Assembly: GCA_934169575.1 (NCBI GenBank)
Contig: CAKPOA010000015.1
Span: 1 to 34,846 of the forward strand
Length of the DNA: 34,846 nt
Direction: 5' to 3'
From: an uncultured Clostridia bacterium
GTDB taxonomy: Bacteria; Bacillota; Clostridia; TANB77; CAG-508
The position numbers and the translations under genes were made by a program. A model generated the notes under the pieces. That model was not told where the DNA came from. It made no database searches and saw nothing but the letters and a program-made list of their open reading frames with translations. Shown piece by piece: positions 8,888 to 17,213 of this stretch. The number at the start of each line of letters is the position of its first letter. Positions within the stretch are counted from its first letter, which is position 1.

Positions 8888-10201
8888 ATGGGAGAAAAAG
8901 TAAAACCAAAAACTTTACCAGGTTTTATGGAACTATTGCCAAAAGAACAAATTTTATTTAATAAAATAAAAGATACGATACAAAGAACATATGAAAAATA
9001 TGGATTTTTGCCATTAGATACACCAATAATTGAAGATGCAAATGTATTACTTGCAAAAGCAGGTGGAGAAACTGAAAAACAAATATATAGATTTAATAAA
9101 GGTGAAAATGATTTGGCACTAAGATTTGATTTAACAGTTCCACTTGCAAAATATGTAACTGAATATTATGATAAAATAAGTTTTCCATTTAAAAGATACC
9201 AAATAGGAAAAGTTTATCGTGGAGAAAAACCACAAAGAGGAAGATATAGAGAATTTTATCAATGTGATATTGATATAATAGGTGATGGAAATTTGTCTAT
9301 AGTAAATGATGCAGAATTGCCACTTGTAATATATGACATATTTTCAGAATTAAAATTTGGTGATTTTACAATATGTATAAATAATAGAAAATTATTAAAT
9401 GGTTTGTTTTCAAGTTTGAATTTGCAAGAAAAAAATGCTGAGATATTAAGAATTATTGATAAAATAGAAAAAATAGGAGAAAATTCAGTAAAAAGAGAAC
9501 TTCTAGAATTTGCAACAGAAGAACAAATAAATAAAATAATAGAATTTATAAAAATTGATGGTAATAATGAAGAGAAAATAGAAAAATTAGAAAATTTAGG
9601 TATTTCTGATGATATATTTAATAAAGGCTTAAATGAATTAAAAGAATTAATAAAATATATTGGATTATTTGGAATGCCAGATAAAAATTATAAAATTGAT
9701 TTAACAATAGCTAGAGGATTAGATTATTATACAGGGACTGTATTTGAAACATTTTTAAACAAATATAAAAATTTGGGTAGTATATGTTCTGGTGGAAGAT
9801 ATGATGATTTAGCAAGTTATTATACAGATAAAAAAATGCCTGGAGTTGGTATATCAATTGGCTTATCAAGATTGTTTTTCCAATTAATTGATAGCGATAT
9901 TGTATCTGCCGAAAATGAATCAATTACAGATGTACTTGTTATATCAATGACAGAAGATTATGATAAATGTATAGAAATATCATCAAAATTAAGAGAAAAT
10001 GATATTAATACATTATTAAATATTGAAAATCAAAAACTTGGAAAAAAATTTAAATATGCTGATAAATTAAATATAAAATATGTTATTGTAATTGGTGAAG
10101 ATGAAATAAAAAATAATGTTGTTTCTTTAAAAAATATGGTTTCAGGAGAACAACAAACAATAGATTTAGAAAATGCAATAAAAATAATAAAGGAAGGATA
10201 A
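8888..10201 (+). CDS. hisS: Histidyl-tRNA synthetase
   Basis: This class II synthetase attaches histidine to tRNA-His. The 437-residue product shows RFDLTVPLAKYV (motif 2 region), YRGEKPQRGRYREFYQCDIDIIG, the histidine signature ARGLDYYTGTVFE, SGGRYDDL and the motif 3 segment PGVGISIGLSRL. A C-terminal anticodon-binding domain follows, where VLVISMTEDY begins. The start has a perfect AGGAGGTG five bases upstream. It lies 16 bp after valS and 5 bp before pyrG, so the three genes are almost certainly co-transcribed. The usual aspS partner is absent. Confidence 0.96.
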   Translation: MGEKVKPKTLPGFMELLPKEQILFNKIKDTIQRTYEKYGFLPLDTPIIEDANVLLAKAGGETEKQIYRFNKGENDLALRFDLTVPLAKYVTEYYDKISFPFKRYQIGKVYRGEKPQRGRYREFYQCDIDIIGDGNLSIVNDAELPLVIYDIFSELKFGDFTICINNRKLLNGLFSSLNLQEKNAEILRIIDKIEKIGENSVKRELLEFATEEQINKIIEFIKIDGNNEEKIEKLENLGISDDIFNKGLNELKELIKYIGLFGMPDKNYKIDLTIARGLDYYTGTVFETFLNKYKNLGSICSGGRYDDLASYYTDKKMPGVGISIGLSRLFFQLIDSDIVSAENESITDVLVISMTEDYDKCIEISSKLRENDINTLLNIENQKLGKKFKYADKLNIKYVIVIGEDEIKNNVVSLKNMVSGEQQTIDLENAIKIIKEG

Positions 10202-10206
10202 AAAAT

Positions 10207-11814
10207 ATGAATACAAAATATATATTTGTAACAGGTGGAGTAGTATCAGGATTAGGAAAAGGAATAACAGCAGCTTCATTAGGAAGATTATTAAAAAATA
10301 GAGGATATAAAGTAACTATACAGAAATTTGATCCATATTTAAATGTTGACCCTGGAACTATGAGCCCTTTTGAACATGGAGAAGTTTTTGTAACAGATGA
10401 TGGTGCAGAAACAGATTTAGATTTAGGACATTATGAAAGATTTGTTGATGAAAATTTAACTCAAAATTCAAGTGTAACAATGGGCAAAATTTATTCCAAT
10501 GTAATTGAAAAAGAAAGAAGAGGAGATTATTTAGGAAAAACGGTACAAGTTATTCCTCATGTTACAAATGAGATAAAAGAAAAAATTTATAGTTTTGATG
10601 AAACTGATACTGATATTGTTATAACTGAAATAGGTGGAACTATTGGAGATATTGAAGGTCTATCTATTATAGAAGCAATCAGACAAGTTGGACTTGAAAG
10701 AAATCCTGAAGATGTTTTATATATCCATGTTACTTTATTACCATATATAACAGGTTCTAATGAAATAAAATCAAAACCAACACAACATTCTGTAAAAGAA
10801 CTTCAAAGTTATGGTATAAAACCTAATATTTTAGTATGTAGAACTGAACTTGAAATTCCAGAAGTTGTAAGAGAAAAATTAGCACTATTTTGTAATGTTA
10901 GAAAAACAAGTGTTATTCAAAATATGACAGCAGATTGCCTATATGCTGTTCCATTAATGCTTGAAAAAGAAGGACTTGCAAGAGAAGTATGCAATCATCT
11001 TAAACTTGATAATTATGTACCAGATAATGAAAAATGGGAACAAATGATACAAAAAATTAGAAGTATTAAAAAAGATGAAAGAGTTAAAATTGCAATCGTT
11101 GGAAAATATATTCAATTAGAAGATTCATATATTTCAGTAATGGAAAGTTTAAGACACGCAGGTTTTTCAAATGATGTTAATGTAGATATTGAGTTAATAG
11201 ATAGTGAAACAATAACAAGTGAAAATGTTGAAGAAAAACTAGGTGGTTTAAATGGTATAGTTGTACCAGGAGGATTTGGAAATAGAGGAATTGAAGGAAA
11301 AATTGAAACAATAAAATATGCAAGAGAAAATAAAATTCCATTTTTAGGTATTTGTCTTGGAATGCAGATGGCTGTTGTAGAATTTGCAAGAAATGTACTT
11401 GGACTTTCTGATAGTAATTCAGCAGAATTTAGTGATACTACTAAAAATCCTGTTATTCATATTATGGAAGAACAAAAAAATATTGATAAAAAAGGTGGAA
11501 CAATGAGACTGGGCAGTTATCCTTGTATATTAAAAACAGGTACTATTGCTAGAAAAATATATAATTCAGAAAAAATAGAAGAAAGACATAGACATAGATT
11601 TGAATACAATAATGATTATAGGGAAAGACTAGAAAAAGCTGGGTTAATTTGCTCTGGTATTTCTCCAGATGGAAATTTGGTTGAAATTGTTGAAATAAAA
11701 GAACATCCATATTTTATTGCATCACAATTCCATCCTGAATTAAAATCAAGACCAAATAGACCTGCTCCTTTATTTGTAGGATTAGTTGAAGCAGCTAAAA
11801 AACAGAAAAAATAG
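10207..11814 (+). CDS. pyrG: CTP synthase
   Basis: The enzyme converts UTP to CTP using ATP and glutamine, the last step of pyrimidine nucleotide synthesis. The 535-residue product has an N-terminal synthase domain beginning KYIFVTGGVVSGLGKG (P-loop-like) with KFDPYLNVDPGTMSP and DDGAETDLDLGHYERF. The C-terminal class I glutamine amidotransferase domain has the oxyanion segment PGGFGNRG, the nucleophile Cys383 in GICLGMQ and the His-Glu pair in QFHPE. The length matches the family. AAGGAAGG within the end of hisS serves as ribosome binding site. No attenuator-like leader is visible in the 5-bp gap. Regulation by the pyrG 5' poly-G stuttering mechanism known in Bacillus therefore seems absent here. 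Confidence 0.97.
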   Translation: MNTKYIFVTGGVVSGLGKGITAASLGRLLKNRGYKVTIQKFDPYLNVDPGTMSPFEHGEVFVTDDGAETDLDLGHYERFVDENLTQNSSVTMGKIYSNVIEKERRGDYLGKTVQVIPHVTNEIKEKIYSFDETDTDIVITEIGGTIGDIEGLSIIEAIRQVGLERNPEDVLYIHVTLLPYITGSNEIKSKPTQHSVKELQSYGIKPNILVCRTELEIPEVVREKLALFCNVRKTSVIQNMTADCLYAVPLMLEKEGLAREVCNHLKLDNYVPDNEKWEQMIQKIRSIKKDERVKIAIVGKYIQLEDSYISVMESLRHAGFSNDVNVDIELIDSETITSENVEEKLGGLNGIVVPGGFGNRGIEGKIETIKYARENKIPFLGICLGMQMAVVEFARNVLGLSDSNSAEFSDTTKNPVIHIMEEQKNIDKKGGTMRLGSYPCILKTGTIARKIYNSEKIEERHRHRFEYNNDYRERLEKAGLICSGISPDGNLVEIVEIKEHPYFIASQFHPELKSRPNRPAPLFVGLVEAAKKQKK

Positions 11815-11829
11815 GAGGAAAGGTTAAAA

Positions 11830-12744
11830 ATGGAATTAATTGAAAAATATTTTTTGTTATTTATAATATATTCATTTGCAGGCTGGTGTATGGAAACAAC
11901 TCATGTTTCTATACACAGCAAAAAGTTTATAAATAGAGGTTTTTTGCTTGGACCATATTGCCCAATATATGGTGTTGGTTCTTTATTTATAGTAACAATA
12001 TTAGATAAAATATCTTTTGATAATCCTATAATATTATTTTTTGTAGTAGTAATTGCATGTGGACTTTTGGAATATATAACAAGTTGGGCTATGGAAATAA
12101 TATTTAAAGCAAGATGGTGGGATTATAGTAAAAGAAAATTTAATATAAATGGAAGAGTATGTTTGTTTAATTTAGTTGCCTTTGGTGTACTAGGCTTGGC
12201 TGTAGAATATATTTTGCAACCATTTTTCTGGGATTTAATAAATAGATTAAATTCAGAACAGTTAAAAGATATAACTATTGGACTAGCTATAATATATATA
12301 GCAGATTCTATAATATCATTTACTGTTATATTTGGATTTAGAAAAGTTACTCAAAATGTTAATGCTGAAAATAAACAAGATAATACAGAACAAATTACAA
12401 AAATGGTTAGAGATTTGGTTTCTCAGAAATCTTTTATTCACAGAAGATTTATTAATGCATATCCAAAATTAGAGGCTATAAAAATTAGAATTAAAGAAAT
12501 AAGAGGAAAAATTGAAGATGCTACAATAGAAGCTAAAGATGCTGTAAATGAAAAGAAAGAACAATTAAAAATAAAAATTGAAGATGCTACAAATGTAGCT
12601 AAAGATGTAGTAAATACTAAAAAAGAAGAATATAAATTAAGTAAGAGAAAATTTAAGATTAATTTATATTTAGGAAAAAAATATTTAAAACATAAATTTA
12701 TAGGAAATATAACAAAAAATAAAAATTTACGAAAGGAAAAATAA
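11830..12744 (+). CDS. CmpB-type putative ABC transporter permease (PF06541-like)
   Basis: The 304-residue protein begins with a membrane domain of four to five helices. It carries the family's recognisable segments: YSFAGWCMETTHVS, KKFINRGFLLGPYCPIYGVGS, YITSWAMEIIFKARWWDYS and INGRVCLFN. This is the domain annotated as putative ABC transporter permease, although real transport function is unproven. The C-terminal 120 residues are cytoplasmic-looking, very basic and helical. They contain two copies of a 22-residue unit (KIEDAT..AKD.VN.KKE, starting at nucleotides 12511 and 12577). A GGAGG site precedes the ATG. The gene is 15 bp after pyrG and 4 bp before ymdB, so it belongs to the same block. 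Confidence 0.8.
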   Translation: MELIEKYFLLFIIYSFAGWCMETTHVSIHSKKFINRGFLLGPYCPIYGVGSLFIVTILDKISFDNPIILFFVVVIACGLLEYITSWAMEIIFKARWWDYSKRKFNINGRVCLFNLVAFGVLGLAVEYILQPFFWDLINRLNSEQLKDITIGLAIIYIADSIISFTVIFGFRKVTQNVNAENKQDNTEQITKMVRDLVSQKSFIHRRFINAYPKLEAIKIRIKEIRGKIEDATIEAKDAVNEKKEQLKIKIEDATNVAKDVVNTKKEEYKLSKRKFKINLYLGKKYLKHKFIGNITKNKNLRKEK

Positions 12745-12748
12745 AAAA

Positions 12749-13516
12749 ATGAATATTTTGGCTGTTGGAGATATAGTTGGTAATATTGGTGTAAATAAGC
12801 TAAAAAAAGAATTGCCAAACATAAAAAAAGAATATAATATTGATTTTGTTATTGTTAATGGAGAAAACTCCGCAGAAGGAATGGGAATAACTGAAAAAAA
12901 TTTTAATGATATAATAAATTCAGGAGCAAATTGTGTTACAATGGGAAACCATACATGGGGAAAAAAAGAAATATTTAAATTTATAGATGATCCAAGGATT
13001 ATTAGACCAATTAATTACCCTAAATCTGTATGTGGAAAAGGATATAGTATATATAAAATTGGTGATGCAAAAATTGCAGTTATAAATGCTATGGGAAGAG
13101 CAGAAATAAATGTTCAAACAGAAAATCCATTTTTAGCAGTAAAAGAAGTTATTGATAAAATAAAATCCAAAACACAAATGATATTTTTAGATTTTCATGC
13201 TGAAGCAACTGCGGAAAAAAAAGCAATGGGATATTTTTTAGACGGAAAAGTAACTGCTGTTTTTGGTACACATACACATGTTCAAACTGCTGATGAACAA
13301 ATATTAGAAAAAGGAACTGGATATATTACAGATATTGGTATGACAGGACCGAAAAATTCTGTTATTGGAATGGAAACTGAAATTGCATTAAAAAGGTTTT
13401 TAACAGCACTTCCTGAGAAATATAGAATTGCTACAGGAGAGTCTATGTTAAATGCTTGTATATTTAAGGTAAATGATGATTTTAAGGTTGTCGAAATATG
13501 TCGTTTGACGCGATGA
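12749..13516 (+). CDS. ymdB: YmdB-family metallophosphoesterase (TIGR00282)
   Basis: The 255-residue product matches YmdB, a dinuclear-metal phosphodiesterase reported to act on 2',3'-cyclic nucleotides and to influence RNA turnover and developmental choices in Bacillus. Metal-binding motifs are AVGDIVG (5-11), NGENSAEGMGIT, MGNHTWG, DFHAEAT and the paired histidines in GTHTHVQT, followed by the family signature DIGMTGPKNSVIGME. The length is standard. It is 4 bp downstream of the CmpB-like gene and followed by spoVS on its own promoter. The ymdB-spoVS order is the same as in Bacillus, while rny, usually just upstream, lies about 10 kb away here. Confidence 0.93.
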   Translation: MNILAVGDIVGNIGVNKLKKELPNIKKEYNIDFVIVNGENSAEGMGITEKNFNDIINSGANCVTMGNHTWGKKEIFKFIDDPRIIRPINYPKSVCGKGYSIYKIGDAKIAVINAMGRAEINVQTENPFLAVKEVIDKIKSKTQMIFLDFHAEATAEKKAMGYFLDGKVTAVFGTHTHVQTADEQILEKGTGYITDIGMTGPKNSVIGMETEIALKRFLTALPEKYRIATGESMLNACIFKVNDDFKVVEICRLTR

Positions 13517-13543
13517 AAAGTGGAAAAAATTTCCAAAAAACTA

Positions 13544-13572
13544 TAGACAAATAAATTTAAATGAGTTACAAT
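13544..13572 (+). promoter_or_regulatory. Predicted promoter of spoVS
   Basis: TAGACA (13544-13549) and TACAAT (13567-13572) are 17 bp apart, matching sigma-A spacing. A sigma-H-type signal was looked for and not recognised. Confidence 0.5.
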
Positions 13573-13622
13573 ATTAATATAAAAGTTGCAACAAAAAATA
13601 TAAATTTAGGAGGCAAAAGAGA

Positions 13623-13886
13623 ATGGAAATTTTAAAGATTTCATCAAAATCTAATCCAAATTCAGTAGCAGGTGCTATAGCAGGATTAGTTAAAGAATCA
13701 CAAAGGGCTGAAATGCAAGCAATTGGAGCTGGTGCTCTAAATCAAGCAGTAAAGGCAGTAGCTATTGCAAGAGGGTTTGTAGCACCATCTGGTGTTGACT
13801 TAGTTTGTATACCTGCATTTGCAGAGGTTGAAGTAGAGGGGGAAGACAGAACTGGTATCAAACTAATTGTTGAGTCAAGAAAATAA
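13623..13886 (+). CDS. spoVS: Stage V sporulation protein S
   Basis: The 87-residue protein is near-identical in style to SpoVS of Bacillus and Clostridium: MEILKISSKSNPNSVAGAIAG at the start and a central segment NQAVKAVAIARGFVAPSG. It has the Alba-like fold of the family and is expected to bind nucleic acid in the cytoplasm. In Bacillus it is needed for late sporulation and affects septation. The AGGAGG ribosome binding site is strong. A terminator follows at once, so it is a single-gene unit with its own promoter, downstream of ymdB as in Bacillus. Confidence 0.96.
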   Translation: MEILKISSKSNPNSVAGAIAGLVKESQRAEMQAIGAGALNQAVKAVAIARGFVAPSGVDLVCIPAFAEVEVEGEDRTGIKLIVESRK

Positions 13887-13902
13887 GAAGATAAATAAGA
13901 TA

Positions 13903-13927
13903 GGGGGCACAAATATGTGTCCTTTTT
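13903..13927 (+). terminator. Intrinsic terminator after spoVS
   Basis: GGGCACA and TGTGTCC form a stem with one G-T wobble and a short A/T loop, followed by TTTTT. Confidence 0.75.
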
Positions 13928-13950
13928 GTATGAAAATTTGAGAAAAACTC

Positions 13951-13977
13951 TTGCTAAAATTGGAAAAATGATATACT
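13951..13977 (+). promoter_or_regulatory. Possible promoter of the peptide-binding protein gene
   Basis: TTGCTA (13951-13956) and TATACT (13972-13977) are spaced by 15 bp, shorter than ideal. A shifted -10 (TACTAT) would give 17 bp with a poorer match. Confidence 0.35.
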
Positions 13978-14002
13978 ATATAAGGGGAGAAAAGAGGTGC
14001 AT

Positions 14003-15601
14003 ATGAAAAATAATATTTTTGGTTATATATTTTTTATATTTATAATAGGAATAATGTCTTTTGCAATATATAAATTCAATGTTCAAACAAAAACAAAACA
14101 GGCAGAAACATCAGATACAGGCAATACTGGTATATCAATAAATGAAAAGGGAACTGAATTAACGTTAGGGATTTCAAATTTTGATACAATAAATCCTATA
14201 ATAACAACAAATAAAAAGGTGCAAAACATTAGTAAAATTATATATGAATCATTGGTAAATATAACAGAAGATGGAAAGGTAGAAAGTAGCTTAGCAAAAG
14301 AATGGGAAACATCTGATAATAAAACATATATAATAAGATTAAAAGGTGGAATAAAATGGTCAGATGGTACATATTTTTCAAGCTCAGATGTAAAATATAC
14401 AATAGACAAATTAAAGGAAAATAAAAAATCTGTATATGCTGACAATGTAAAAAATATAACAGAAGTCGACATTATAGATAATACAACATTAAGAGTAATA
14501 TTATCACAAGAAGTTCCATTTTTTGAATATTATTTAAATTTCCCTATTTTAAGCAGTAATTATTATGGTGAAGATGATTTTTGGAATACAGAAAAAAATA
14601 ATGCACCAATTACTACTGGAAGATTTAAAATATCTGAGACAACAGATGGTGGAATCGTACTTGTAAAAAATGGAAATTGGTGGAATATTCAAAACGATAA
14701 TTCAATAATTGAAAAAATTACTATTAATATTTATTCTTCAATTGCAGAATTATATAATGCTTTTAAATTGGGAAGTATAGATATAATGACAACAAACAAT
14801 GCAAATTATGAACAATATATTGGAACAATTGGATATAATAGTAGTCAAATAGAAGGAAGAAATTATGTTTTTCTAGCATTTAATACGAGTAATAAATTAT
14901 TGTCAGATAAAAATATCAGAAAAGCTATAAAATATGGAATTAATAAAGATGAAATAATATCACAAATATATAATAACTCATATTCAAAAGCAAATTTTCC
15001 ATTAAATAGTAATAGTTTTCTAGTAGATGATTCAAATGAAAATAGTTTGAATCTGGATGAAATGAATAATTTAATAAAAAATAATGGATGGAACTTAAAA
15101 AATGGAAAATGGCAAAAAATTGTTGATTATAAAACTACAAAACTAGAATTTAATTTAGTTGTAAATAATGACTCAAATAGGACAGGCGTTGCAGATTTTA
15201 TAAAAAAATCACTTGAAGAGCAGGGATTTACTATAAATGTAATAAAGGCATCAAATTCAGATTATAAAAAATATCTAGAAAAGAAAAATTATGATATGAT
15301 ATTATGTGAGGCAACACAGCCAATTGCACCAGATTTAACAACATATTTTGGCAGTAATAATATATCAAATTTTTCTAATAATGATGTAAATGAAATAATG
15401 AAATATATTGATAATATTTCAGATGAAAATGAATTAAAAAATAAATTTAAAAAATTATATGAAATATATGAAGATGAAGTTCCATTTGTTGGAATTGCAA
15501 GAAATAAAATATATGTAATAACAAACTCATATATGTTTGGAGATATTAAATCAAAATGGTATAATATATTTTTTGGATTTAAAGATTGGTATACAAGTTA
15601 A
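14003..15601 (+). CDS. Peptide ABC transporter-type substrate-binding protein (SBP_bac_5)
   Basis: The product (532 residues from this ATG) is a family 5 extracellular solute-binding protein, the class that captures oligopeptides, dipeptides or nickel for ABC importers. Recognisable family segments are IIYESLVNITEDGKVESSLAKEW, YIIRLKGGIKWSDGTYFSSSDVKYT, the AFNTSN segment with IRKAIKYGINKDEI, and a C-terminal DMILCEATQPIAPDL. The N-terminus is a hydrophobic helix without a lipobox cysteine, so it is membrane-anchored or secreted, not a lipoprotein. I preferred the ATG at 14003 (GAGG five bases before). A GTG at 13997 would add two residues. No permease or ATPase gene lies nearby, so its transporter partner is elsewhere or it acts as a sensor. 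It ends just before the recA promoter. Confidence 0.85.
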   Translation: MKNNIFGYIFFIFIIGIMSFAIYKFNVQTKTKQAETSDTGNTGISINEKGTELTLGISNFDTINPIITTNKKVQNISKIIYESLVNITEDGKVESSLAKEWETSDNKTYIIRLKGGIKWSDGTYFSSSDVKYTIDKLKENKKSVYADNVKNITEVDIIDNTTLRVILSQEVPFFEYYLNFPILSSNYYGEDDFWNTEKNNAPITTGRFKISETTDGGIVLVKNGNWWNIQNDNSIIEKITINIYSSIAELYNAFKLGSIDIMTTNNANYEQYIGTIGYNSSQIEGRNYVFLAFNTSNKLLSDKNIRKAIKYGINKDEIISQIYNNSYSKANFPLNSNSFLVDDSNENSLNLDEMNNLIKNNGWNLKNGKWQKIVDYKTTKLEFNLVVNNDSNRTGVADFIKKSLEEQGFTINVIKASNSDYKKYLEKKNYDMILCEATQPIAPDLTTYFGSNNISNFSNNDVNEIMKYIDNISDENELKNKFKKLYEIYEDEVPFVGIARNKIYVITNSYMFGDIKSKWYNIFFGFKDWYTS

Positions 15602-15619
15602 AAAAATTTAAAAAATCTA

Positions 15620-15647
15620 TTGACAAATAAAAAAAATACGATATAAT
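15620..15647 (+). promoter_or_regulatory. Sigma-A promoter of recA
   Basis: TTGACA (15620-15625) and TATAAT (15642-15647) are both perfect hexamers with a 16-bp spacer. They lie just after the stop of the preceding gene, and the transcription start is expected near 15654. Confidence 0.85.
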
Positions 15648-15654
15648 AAACACA

Positions 15655-15668
15655 CAAACACAAGTTTG
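15655..15668 (+). promoter_or_regulatory. Candidate LexA (SOS) operator at recA
   Basis: CAAACACAAGTTTG is a near-perfect inverted repeat (CAAAC-ACAA-GTTTG) resembling the Gram-positive SOS box CGAAC-N4-GTTCG. It sits at the predicted transcription start. The same AACACAAGTT core occurs at the promoter of the minus-strand metallopeptidase gene (22644-22657). Confidence 0.65.
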
Positions 15669-15690
15669 GAACAAAAAGGAGGATAATATA

Positions 15691-16752
15691 ATGTCAGAAA
15701 ATTTAGAAAAGAAAAAAGCATTAGATTTAGCATTAAGTCAAATTGAAAAGAACTTTGGAAAAGGTTCAGTAATGAAATTAGGAGAATATAAAGCAATGGG
15801 GGTAGAAGCTATTCCAACAGGTGCATTAAGTTTAGATATGGCACTTGGAATTGGTGGACTACCACGTGGAAGAATTGTAGAGATATATGGACCTGAATCT
15901 TCAGGTAAAACAACATTAGCATTACATGTAATTGCAGAGGCACAAAAAGAAGGTGGAGATGTTGCCTTTATAGATGCAGAACATGCTTTAGATCCTGTAT
16001 ATGCCAAAAAATTAGGTGTAAATATAGATGAATTAATAGTATCTCAGCCAGATACTGGTGAACAAGCATTAGAAATAACAGAAAGCTTAGTAAGGAGTGG
16101 AGCTTTAGATGTAATAGTTGTAGACTCTGTTGCAGCACTTGTACCAAAAGCAGAAATAGATGGAGACATGGGAGATTCTCATATGGGACTTCAAGCACGT
16201 TTAATGTCACAAGCACTTAGAAAATTAGCAGGAGTAATTAATAAATCTAAAACAGTAATAATATTTATAAACCAATTAAGAGAAAAAATTGGAGTAATGT
16301 TTGGAAACCCAGAAACTACTACAGGTGGACGTGCTTTAAAATTTTATGCATCTGTAAGACTAGATATAAGAAAAATTGATTTTATAAAACAAGATGGTAA
16401 AGTTATAGGAAATAGAGTAAGAGTAAAAATCGTAAAAAATAAAGTCGCACCACCATTTAGAGAAGCAGAATTTGATATAATGTATGGTGAGGGAATATCA
16501 AAAATAGGCAATATATTTGATATGGCTGTAAATTTAGATATAATAGAAAAAAGTGGATCTTGGTTTAGTTATAATGGAAATAGAATTGGTCAAGGTAGAG
16601 AAAATGTTAAAAAATATCTTTTAAATAACCCAGAGATATTAGATGAAGTAGAAAAGAAAGTAAGAGATAATTTTACAAAAGTATTTGAAGAAAGTCTTGG
16701 AGAAGAACAATTACCATCTACAGAACATGAAGATGAGGAAGTGAAAAAATAG
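15691..16752 (+). CDS. recA: Recombinase A
   Basis: RecA forms the nucleoprotein filament on single-stranded DNA, drives strand exchange and triggers LexA self-cleavage. The 353-residue product has the short N-terminal domain, the MAW segment, Walker A GPESSGKT (67-74), the Walker B region LDVIVVDSVAAL, INQLREKIGVMFGNPETTTGG (loop L2) and an acidic C-terminal tail ending EDEEVKK. The length is typical. AGGAGG precedes the ATG by eight bases. It has a consensus sigma-A promoter with an SOS-box-like operator, and recX follows at 3 bp, the usual pairing. Confidence 0.98.
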   Translation: MSENLEKKKALDLALSQIEKNFGKGSVMKLGEYKAMGVEAIPTGALSLDMALGIGGLPRGRIVEIYGPESSGKTTLALHVIAEAQKEGGDVAFIDAEHALDPVYAKKLGVNIDELIVSQPDTGEQALEITESLVRSGALDVIVVDSVAALVPKAEIDGDMGDSHMGLQARLMSQALRKLAGVINKSKTVIIFINQLREKIGVMFGNPETTTGGRALKFYASVRLDIRKIDFIKQDGKVIGNRVRVKIVKNKVAPPFREAEFDIMYGEGISKIGNIFDMAVNLDIIEKSGSWFSYNGNRIGQGRENVKKYLLNNPEILDEVEKKVRDNFTKVFEESLGEEQLPSTEHEDEEVKK

Positions 16753-16755
16753 GAT

Positions 16756-17208
16756 ATGTCTTTTGAAGAAAAGAAGTTATTTGATGAACAAAAATCTAAA
16801 GTATTAAAATATATTTTATACAAAAAAAGAACTGAAAATGAAGTAAGAAAAAAATTTGAAAATGTAATTGATGAATATATGTTAGATGATATAATTGAAT
16901 ATTTAAAAGAGGCAAAATATATTGATGATAAACAATATATTGAAAGAACAATAAACAATTTTCAAATTTTAAAAAATTTATCATTAGTAGAAGTTAAAAA
17001 TAAATTAATAACAAAAGGCATAAGAAAAGATGATATTGAAGACTATTTTTATGAAAATAAAGAAAAACTAGAAAATTATGAAATAAAGTCTATAAAAAAT
17101 ATTATACAAAAAAAACAAAAAGATATGGAATTTGATAAAATAAAACTTTATCTATTAAAAAAAGGTTATAAATCAGACAATATTAATTTAGCGATAGAAG
17201 AATTATAA
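16756..17208 (+). CDS. recX: RecX-type regulator of RecA
   Basis: RecX proteins bind and modulate the RecA filament. The 150-residue product has the three-helix repeat pattern of the family. The start YILYKKRTENEVRKKF, then DDIIEYLKEAKYIDDKQYIER, then LSLVEVKNKLITKGI are characteristic RecX segments. It starts 3 bp after the recA stop and uses sequence within the recA end (GAGGAAG) as a weak, distant ribosome binding site, so translational coupling is likely. The sequence is Lys/Glu-rich like other RecX proteins of low-GC organisms. Identification rests on pattern and on its place next to recA. Confidence 0.88.
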   Translation: MSFEEKKLFDEQKSKVLKYILYKKRTENEVRKKFENVIDEYMLDDIIEYLKEAKYIDDKQYIERTINNFQILKNLSLVEVKNKLITKGIRKDDIEDYFYENKEKLENYEIKSIKNIIQKKQKDMEFDKIKLYLLKKGYKSDNINLAIEEL

Positions 17209-17213
17209 ATTAC

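Noticed and set aside
13521..13535. TGGAAA/TTTCCA hairpin after ymdB as a terminator
   Set aside because: The stem is only six pairs with three A in the loop and no T-run follows, so termination is not supported.
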